Positions 14,072-19,099 of a stretch of 19,099 nt of DNA are shown piece by piece. Positions within the stretch are counted from its first letter, which is position 1. Every line of letters begins with the position of its first letter. The DNA comes from an uncultured Solirubrobacterales bacterium (lineage in GTDB: Bacteria; Actinomycetota; Thermoleophilia; Solirubrobacterales; Solirubrobacteraceae). Below the pieces are notes generated by a model that was not told the origin of the DNA, did no database searches, and saw only the letters and a list, made by a program, of their open reading frames with translations. Position numbers and translations under genes: made by a program. The stretch lies in assembly GCA_903953065.1 (NCBI GenBank), contig CAJBIG010000041.1:1-19099 (forward strand), given 5' to 3'.

Positions 14072-15391
14072 ATGGACGAGAGCCCCCAGCGCCCGGCCGG
14101 AATTGAAGGCAGCGCGCTCAAGGGTCCATTCCCGGTCGGCGCCTACGCCGAGATGTTGCGCGAGGAGCTGCGCGGCCGCGCGAGGCTTCAGCTGTTCGGT
14201 GAGATCTGGAACCTCAGGAAGACGGCTGCTCGCGTCTATTTTGAGCTGCGCGACGCGCGTGGCGCCGTGCCCTGCGCGATGTGGACGAATAAGTTTGAGG
14301 CGCTCGGCGAGATCGGCTCGTCGCTTTCCGACGGCGCCCAGATAGTCGTTGCCGGCGGCCCCGATTACTACCCGGGCAGCAAGACGTCCTCACCATCGTT
14401 CTCGTTCGACGTTACGGCGCTGCGAGTTGCCGGTGAAGGCGATCTGCTGGCGCAACTGGCTGTACTACGGCGCCAGCTTCAAGGCGAGGGACTTTTTGAA
14501 CCGCAGAAGCTTCTCGCGCGGCCGCAGCTGCCGCGCACAATCGGCGTCGTAACAAGCGAATCAGGAAAGGCTCGCGATGACATTCTCGCCGGGCTCCAGC
14601 GCCGCGGCTGGGCCGGGACGCTGGTCTGGGGGTTCGCCCCTGTTCAGGATCGAAAGGCGGCCGCAGCGATCACGCAGGCACTTACCGATCTCGCCGGGAT
14701 CGAGCAGGTCGAGACGATCATCGTCGCCCGCGGCGGCGGCTCCCTAGCCGACCTCTTCGCCTTCTGCGACGAGACGCTCTGCCGCACCGTCGCGCTGCTG
14801 CGTGTGCCGGTAATCGCCAGTGTCGGCCACCACACCGATCAGACGCTGATCGACGACGTCGCGGCCGAGAGCTGCTCAACACCGACCCATGCTGCCGAGG
14901 CGGCCGTGCGGCTTGACATCAATGCCGAGCGCGACAAGCTGCGCTTCGGAGTGCAGGCGCTCTCGCGCCACGCGCAGCGCGCTGTCGTTGGCCGCGCCCG
15001 CGCGCTGGCAGCGCTGGCGCGCGTGCCAGGCACGCACATCGCCCGCCAGCGCCGCGAGCTCCACCAGGACGCACGTGAGCTTCGCGCCGCCGGCCAGCGC
15101 CGTCTGCTGCTTGAGCGCGAGCGCTCAGCAACTGTGGCCGAGGTGCTGCGGCGCAAGGCTCTCGCAGGCGCCGGGCCCGACAAGCTCGCCCGGCTGCGCA
15201 CGCTCGAGGGGCTCTCGATAGCTCTCGCGGCGCACGACCCGAAAGGCGTGCTCGAGCGCGGCTACGCGATCGTTGACGACGGCGAAGGGAACGTGATCAC
15301 GACCGCAGCGCAGGCTCGTGCGGCAGAGAATCTTCGACTCCAGTTCGCAGATGACGCCGTTGCTGCGAAGATCACCGACAGCGATGACTGA
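14072..15391 (+). CDS. xseA: Exodeoxyribonuclease VII large subunit
   Basis: A 439-residue catalytic subunit that, with XseB, degrades single-stranded DNA from both ends to acid-soluble oligonucleotides. The N-terminal OB-fold is at about 18-117 (LQLFGEIWNLRKTAARVYFEL). The catalytic domain has IGVVTSESGKARDDIL, VARGGGSLADLFAF and VGHHTDQTLIDDVA, containing the Asp, Arg, His and Asp counterparts of the residues needed in E. coli. Two small differences from the common motif are GHHTD for GHETD and FCDE for FNDE. A long arginine-rich coiled coil (about 285-370) is where XseB binds. GGGGCG lies just ahead of the ATG. Its stop overlaps the xseB start by 8 nt (ATGACTGA). Confidence 0.94.
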   Translation: MDESPQRPAGIEGSALKGPFPVGAYAEMLREELRGRARLQLFGEIWNLRKTAARVYFELRDARGAVPCAMWTNKFEALGEIGSSLSDGAQIVVAGGPDYYPGSKTSSPSFSFDVTALRVAGEGDLLAQLAVLRRQLQGEGLFEPQKLLARPQLPRTIGVVTSESGKARDDILAGLQRRGWAGTLVWGFAPVQDRKAAAAITQALTDLAGIEQVETIIVARGGGSLADLFAFCDETLCRTVALLRVPVIASVGHHTDQTLIDDVAAESCSTPTHAAEAAVRLDINAERDKLRFGVQALSRHAQRAVVGRARALAALARVPGTHIARQRRELHQDARELRAAGQRRLLLERERSATVAEVLRRKALAGAGPDKLARLRTLEGLSIALAAHDPKGVLERGYAIVDDGEGNVITTAAQARAAENLRLQFADDAVAAKITDSDD

Positions 15392-15617
15392 ACCCGAGCA
15401 GAGCTACGAGATTGCGACCGGCCGCTTGGAGGAGATAATCCGGCGGCTCGACTCGGGCGAGGCGGGCTTGCGCGAAACGCTTGACCTCGTTAAAGAGGGC
15501 CGCACGCTGGTCGAGTACTGCGCCGGCGAGCTTGAAGCCGTCAGCGCGGGGTTGGACGAAATCAAACTTGACGAGCTGATCGCGAGACTCGAAGACCAAG
15601 CCCCGGAAAGCGAGTAG
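15384..15617 (+). CDS. xseB: Exodeoxyribonuclease VII small subunit
   Basis: 77 residues from the ATG at 15384. The pattern SYEIATGRLEEIIRRLDSGE...LRETLDLVKEGRTLVEYCAGEL is the standard two-helix XseB fold, which packs along the XseA coiled coil. Length is normal for the family. An in-frame ATG at 15318 inside xseA would add 22 residues that do not look like XseB, so the start overlapping the xseA stop by 8 nt is chosen. Tight overlap suits the excess of small over large subunits in the complex. Confidence 0.93.
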   Translation: MTEPEQSYEIATGRLEEIIRRLDSGEAGLRETLDLVKEGRTLVEYCAGELEAVSAGLDEIKLDELIARLEDQAPESE

Positions 15618-15624
15618 AGGCGCG

Positions 15625-16677
15625 ATGGCAAGCTTCGACCACATCTCCGACTTGCCGCTGACGATCGACGGCTACGAACTGATCGGCAAAGAGGCCGACG
15701 TCTCATCGGGCTTCCTTCGCAAGACCACGACGATCGCACTCTCCGGAGCGGGCCTCACCGGTCTAGGCGAGGACGTCACCTACGACAACGAGGATCACGA
15801 GATCCTCCAAGCGGCTGGTGCAGTGCTGCCCTTGGCGGGCGATTGGACGCTCGGCTCGTTCTGCGAGATGGTCGAATCAATCAACCTTTTTCCCGAGCCC
15901 GCGCAGCGCGAGCCATCGCTCAAGTACCGCATCTGGGGATATGAGTCGGCGGCCCTCGATCTGGCCCTGCAACAGGCAGGCGAGCCGCTACACGCCCGGC
16001 TCGGCCTGACGCCTGCGCCGCTGCGCTTCGTCTGTTCACTGCGCCTCGGTGAGCCGCCGGCGATCCTCGCGCCGCTTGAGCAGCGACTTTCGCTCTATCC
16101 CGGCCTGCAGTTCAAACTCGACCCGACGCCAGCGTGGGACGAGGCGACGCTGCAGGAGGTCGCCGACAGCGGCGCCGCCGTCGTGCTCGACTTCAAGGGG
16201 CTGTACGAAGGCACCGAGGTTGATACCCCGGATGACCCGGCTTTCTACGAGCGCGTGCTGGCAGCCGTTCCCGGCACTTGGATTGAGGATCCAAAACTGA
16301 CGCCTGAGATTGATGCGGTGCTCGCCGATGCGCGCGCACGGATCACTTGGGACGCAAACATCAATTCGGTGGCCGACATTGACGCGCTTCCGTTTCAACC
16401 GACGATGGTGAACATTAAGCCGTCACGCTTCGGCCCACTCAGCGAACTCTTCGGCGCCTACGACACCTGCAACGAGCGCGGCATCGCAATGTATGGCGGC
16501 GGCCAATTTGAGCTTGGAGTCGGTCGCGGCCAGATCCAATACCTCGCCTCCTGTTTCCACCCGGATGGCCCCAACGACGTCGCACCGACCGGTTACAACG
16601 AGCCGAACGTCGCCGCCGGCCTTCCCCCCAGCCCACTGCCTGTTGCAACGAGCGCGATCGGTTTTCAATGGCAGTAG
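15625..16677 (+). CDS. Enolase-superfamily enzyme, o-succinylbenzoate synthase/muconate-cycloisomerase type
   Basis: A 350-residue barrel enzyme. Expected active-site residues appear strand by strand: K164 (QFKLDPT), D189 (VVLDFKG), E221 (WIEDP), D243 (TWDANIN) and K265 (VNIKPSRFG). The two lysines act as acid-base pair, and the three acidic residues bind Mg2+ to stabilise an enediolate. An N-terminal capping domain precedes (about 12-125, with GLGEDVTYDN). The substrate cannot be read from sequence: OSBS (MenC), dipeptide epimerase and N-acylamino-acid racemase are all in this subgroup. The second lysine of the usual KxK at strand 2 is missing (KLD), which leans towards a divergent member. 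It follows xseB by 7 bases (AGAGG ahead) and overlaps the thioesterase gene by 10 nt, pointing to a joint function with it. Confidence 0.8.
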   Translation: MASFDHISDLPLTIDGYELIGKEADVSSGFLRKTTTIALSGAGLTGLGEDVTYDNEDHEILQAAGAVLPLAGDWTLGSFCEMVESINLFPEPAQREPSLKYRIWGYESAALDLALQQAGEPLHARLGLTPAPLRFVCSLRLGEPPAILAPLEQRLSLYPGLQFKLDPTPAWDEATLQEVADSGAAVVLDFKGLYEGTEVDTPDDPAFYERVLAAVPGTWIEDPKLTPEIDAVLADARARITWDANINSVADIDALPFQPTMVNIKPSRFGPLSELFGAYDTCNERGIAMYGGGQFELGVGRGQIQYLASCFHPDGPNDVAPTGYNEPNVAAGLPPSPLPVATSAIGFQWQ

Positions 16678-17123
16678 AGACTGAGCGCGAGGGCTGGCCG
16701 TTCTCCTACGTTGATCGAATCCGCTTCGGCGACCTTGACGCGATGCGCCACCTCAACAACGTCGCCTTCCTTGGCTTCTTTGAGAGCGCGCGGATCGCAT
16801 TCATCCAGTCGCTGGTCGCTTCGCACAGCCCGGTGGAGGCCGAGCACAAGGTTGGCTTGATCTTCGCCGAAGCGCACATCAACTACCGCTCGCCGGGCCT
16901 CTTCGACGAAGAGGTACGGACCTTCATCCGCCCGCGCGCGCTGAAGCGCTCCAGCTTCCGCACCGAGTTCCTAATGACCTCGGATACCGACGGGCGCACG
17001 CTGGCCGAAGGCTGGGGGGCGCTTGTCGGCTACGACTACGTCGCCGACAAACCCACCCCCATAGCCGAACCGATCGCCGAGGCGCTCCGCGCCAGCGGCG
17101 GCGAAGCTGAACCTGAGCTCTAA
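16668..17123 (+). CDS. Hotdog-fold acyl-CoA thioesterase (4HBT/YbgC/FadM type)
   Basis: 151 residues. The N-terminal strand and helix RIRFGDLDAMRHLNNVAFLGFFESAR carries the 4HBT signature with D22/D24 and H28-x-N30-N31. The central strand region (IFAEAHINYRSPGLFDEEVR) fits the rest of the hotdog fold. Such enzymes hydrolyse acyl-CoA or similar thioesters in the cytoplasm. The ATG lies 10 nt inside the upstream enolase-superfamily gene, so the two are translationally coupled; if that gene is MenC-like, this could be a 1,4-dihydroxy-2-naphthoyl-CoA thioesterase, but the neighbouring thiolase and hydroxyacyl-CoA dehydrogenase make fatty-acid metabolism equally possible. Its stop overlaps the thiolase stop by 4 nt. 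Confidence 0.85.
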   Translation: MAVETEREGWPFSYVDRIRFGDLDAMRHLNNVAFLGFFESARIAFIQSLVASHSPVEAEHKVGLIFAEAHINYRSPGLFDEEVRTFIRPRALKRSSFRTEFLMTSDTDGRTLAEGWGALVGYDYVADKPTPIAEPIAEALRASGGEAEPEL

Positions 17124-18289
17124 ACGCGCTTGATCAGCGTGCCGGTGCCGATTCCGCCGCCGCAGCACATCGTGACGAGGCCGTACTCCTTGTCCTCGTC
17201 CTCAAGCTCGTGAAGCAGCGTCGTGAGCAGACGTGCGCCGGTTGAACCGAGCGGGTGGCCGAGCGCCATCGCTCCGCCGCGCGCGTTGACGCGGTCCATG
17301 TCCGGGTTGTGCTCGCGCGCCCAGGCGGCAACAACAGGAGCGAATGCCTCATTGACCTCGAAGAAATCGATGTCGTTGATCGTCATGTTGTTGCGCTCAA
17401 GGATCTTCGCCGTTGCCGGGATCGGGCCTTCGAGCATCTTCACCGGGTCGCAACCGACGCTGGTCTCGTCAACGATGATCGCGCGCGGGGTGAGGCCCAG
17501 CTCTGCGGCCTTTTCGCGCGTCATCATCAGCACCGCGGCGGCGCCGTCGGAGATCTGCGAAGCGTTGGCGGCGGTGACCTTGCCGTCTGGCTTGAAGACC
17601 GGAGTCAGCTCGCTGAGCGTCTCGATGTTTGTGTCGGGGCGAATGCCCTGATCGACCGTCAGAACGTTTCCGTCGACCTCAATCTTCACCATTTCGCGGG
17701 CGAAGCTGCCGTTCTCGGTCGCCTTGTTGGCGAGCGCGTGCGAGCGGACTGCCAGCTCGTCAAGCTCGGAGCGGGGAATCTCCCACTGGTCGGCGATCAT
17801 TTCGGCGCCGAGGCCCTGGCCGACGATGTTGTGCTTGGCCATCAGCTCAGGCGTGAAGGCGTAGCCGTACTTGTCCTGAGTTTCCATTCCTGCCGCGAAC
17901 GGAAGGTGACCCATGTGCTCAACGCCGGATCCGATGACGACGTCATGGACGCCGGTTGCGATCAAGGCGGCGCCGTAACCGACGGCCTGCTGAGCCGAGC
18001 CGCACTGCGTGTCGATTGTCGTCGCTGAAGTTTCGATCGGCAGCCCTTCCTGAAGCCAGGCGTTGCGGCCGATGTTGAAAGCCTGCTCGCCGAACTGCTG
18101 AACGCAGCCTGCGATCACGGTGTCGACCTCGTGCGGATCCATTCCCGTGCGGTCCATCAGCTCGCCGTAGCTGCGAGCCAGCAGCGCTGCTGGGTGCGTG
18201 TCCTTGTAGTAGCCCTTCTCCTTGTGGCCGCGCCCGATCGGGGTGCGAACAGCTTCGACGATGACTACTTCACGACCCTGTAGCGGCAT
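17120..18289 (-). CDS. Thiolase (acetyl-CoA C-acyltransferase)
   Basis: 389 residues, a full-length thiolase. The nucleophile is C96 in TIDTQCGSAQQA, a His is in NEAFAPV (the HEAF/NEAF motif, here Asn), the general-base loop is ALGHPLGSTGAR with H345, and the second catalytic Cys is C375 in MCCGGGIGTG. The enzyme either cleaves 3-ketoacyl-CoA in beta-oxidation or condenses two acetyl-CoA. NEAF is the form common in both degradative and biosynthetic thiolases. It is divergent from the 3-hydroxyacyl-CoA dehydrogenase gene, the preceding step of the same pathway, across 111 bases that hold a 16-bp palindrome. Chain-length preference cannot be read here. Confidence 0.93.
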   Translation of the reverse strand: MPLQGREVVIVEAVRTPIGRGHKEKGYYKDTHPAALLARSYGELMDRTGMDPHEVDTVIAGCVQQFGEQAFNIGRNAWLQEGLPIETSATTIDTQCGSAQQAVGYGAALIATGVHDVVIGSGVEHMGHLPFAAGMETQDKYGYAFTPELMAKHNIVGQGLGAEMIADQWEIPRSELDELAVRSHALANKATENGSFAREMVKIEVDGNVLTVDQGIRPDTNIETLSELTPVFKPDGKVTAANASQISDGAAAVLMMTREKAAELGLTPRAIIVDETSVGCDPVKMLEGPIPATAKILERNNMTINDIDFFEVNEAFAPVVAAWAREHNPDMDRVNARGGAMALGHPLGSTGARLLTTLLHELEDEDKEYGLVTMCCGGGIGTGTLIKRV

Positions 18290-18347
18290 AACGGAATAAG
18301 ACCTCTCGAGTTGGTTTTGCGGGACAGAGTCAAGCGTACCGACTTGG

Positions 18348-18363
18348 CTGGCCGATCGGCCAG
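18348..18363. promoter_or_regulatory. Perfect 16-bp palindrome, candidate operator
   Basis: CTGGCCGATCGGCCAG is an exact inverted repeat with no spacer. It sits in the middle of the 111-base gap between the divergent thiolase and 3-hydroxyacyl-CoA dehydrogenase genes. No T-tract adjoins, so it is not a terminator. On the thiolase side a TTGACT (+ 18326-18331 region, reverse strand) lies about 17 bases away as a possible -35, though no good -10 was found. A dimeric regulator such as a TetR-family repressor of fatty-acid genes would fit such a site; the identity is inference. Confidence 0.55.
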
Positions 18364-18400
18364 TTCGCGCGCAGGCGGGCCGACCAGTAGGGTTCCGCCG

Positions 18401-19099
18401 ATGCCTGAACAGATCGCAGTTATCGGCAGCGGCGCCATTGCCTGTGGGCTGGCCGCAGTTGCCACGAAAACCGGTGACGTAACGCTGCTCGCACGCAGCG
18501 AGGAATCGGCCGATCGCGCCCGCGCGTCAATCGAAAAGCAGGTCGGCAAGATGGGCGACGAGGCCGGCCCCGGCTCCGTGACCGTCACCACCGACCCTGC
18601 CGACACGGTCGGCGCCACCGTTTTCGTTGAAGCGGTCGCCGAGGACCCGGCAATCAAGGGCGAGGTCTTCGCGACTATCGCTTCCGTTTCGTCCGATGAC
18701 GCGCTGTGGGCAACGACAACCTCTTCGCTGTCTGTCGGCGAGCTTGCCCGCGCCAGTGGATCACCGGAGCGTTTCGTTGGCCTCCACGTCTTTAACCCTG
18801 TCCCGCGGATGGCGCTGATTGAACTGGCCTTTCCCGATGAGGCGACCGAGGCCACGCGCGAGCGCGCCGCGGCGCTCTGCGAGGCGCTCGGCAAGACGGC
18901 CGTACCGGTCCCAGACCTGCCCGGCTTCGTTGTTAACCGCCTGCTCTTCCCCTACCTCTTCTCGGCCGTCGATTTCCTCGACCAGACCGGAATGGACCCG
19001 GCCGACGTTGATGAAGCGATGAAGCTCGGCGCCGGCCACCCGATGGGGCCGCTGGCGCTGCTCGACTTCGTTGGCCTTGACGTCTCGGCCGCTATCGGC
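18401..19099 (+). CDS. 3-hydroxyacyl-CoA dehydrogenase, N-terminal 233 codons, cut by window edge
   Basis: Open from the ATG at 18401 to the end of the window. It is an NAD-dependent enzyme oxidising 3-hydroxyacyl-CoA to 3-ketoacyl-CoA, or the reverse for butyryl-type synthesis. The Rossmann motif is GSGAIACG (9-16), with the helix and acidic strand following. VEAVAEDPAIKGEVF and LHVFNPVPRMALIE contain the catalytic-region His and Asn. Further on, PDLPGFVVNRLLFPYL and AMKLGAGHPMGPLALLDFVG begin the C-terminal domain. About 50 residues are expected beyond the edge for a 280-residue 3-hydroxybutyryl-CoA dehydrogenase, or more if longer. No Shine-Dalgarno is evident. It pairs functionally with the divergent thiolase. 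Confidence 0.9.
   Translation, partial: MPEQIAVIGSGAIACGLAAVATKTGDVTLLARSEESADRARASIEKQVGKMGDEAGPGSVTVTTDPADTVGATVFVEAVAEDPAIKGEVFATIASVSSDDALWATTTSSLSVGELARASGSPERFVGLHVFNPVPRMALIELAFPDEATEATRERAAALCEALGKTAVPVPDLPGFVVNRLLFPYLFSAVDFLDQTGMDPADVDEAMKLGAGHPMGPLALLDFVGLDVSAAIG

Noticed and set aside
1..19099. tRNA/rRNA genes, CRISPR arrays, insertion sequences or phage genes
   Set aside because: All intergenic gaps are short and were read through; no cloverleaf, repeat-spacer pattern, transposase or terminal inverted repeats were found.

Overview
The window reads as chromosomal core DNA from a high-GC bacterium. The best guess is a deep-branching actinobacterium of the Thermoleophilia/Solirubrobacterales kind. 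That inference rests on the pairing of PspA with a PspAA protein, a lipoprotein built of cell-wall-binding type-2 repeats, a class B PBP with a MecA_N-type domain, a GarA-like FHA protein and an actinobacterial-style c-di-AMP riboswitch. No mobile element, phage gene, CRISPR array, tRNA or rRNA is visible. Genes are tightly packed; the longest stretch without a protein gene is about 224 bases (11313-11536), and a riboswitch fills most of it.

Layout. The left edge holds the start of a topoisomerase III gene on the minus strand (1-241), divergent from a class B penicillin-binding protein (326-2077, +). A minus-strand group follows (3570 down to 2074): a small zinc-ribbon protein, an SRPBCC-fold protein and a lipoprotein. 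A plus-strand pair, a GarA-like FHA protein and a ParA-type ATPase without ParB, occupies 3637-4931. From 11312 down to 4928 lies a minus-strand run with almost no gaps: M23 peptidase, lgt, lysA, hom, thrC, thrB. In front of it, at about 11333-11474, is a c-di-AMP (ydaO/yuaA-type) riboswitch with an 8-bp closing stem. Divergent from the riboswitch, a plus-strand run (11537-17123) encodes PspA, PspAA, a CWB2 lipoprotein, an unknown 94-residue protein, both exonuclease VII subunits, an enolase-superfamily enzyme and a hotdog thioesterase. The right edge has a thiolase (minus) divergent from a 3-hydroxyacyl-CoA dehydrogenase that runs off the window. Between the last two is a perfect 16-bp palindrome.

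How it fits together. Much of the window concerns the cell envelope: PBP, M23 hydrolase, Lgt, two lipoproteins, PspA/PspAA and the DAP-consuming LysA. The most interesting arrangement is the c-di-AMP riboswitch at the head of a six-gene run. That run joins peptidoglycan hydrolysis and lipoprotein maturation to the lysine and threonine branches of the aspartate pathway. LysA sits where meso-DAP is split between cell wall and lysine. Gene junctions are unusually regular: all three convergent pairs overlap by exactly 4 nt (YTAA), and three same-strand pairs overlap by exactly 8 nt (ATGNCTGA).
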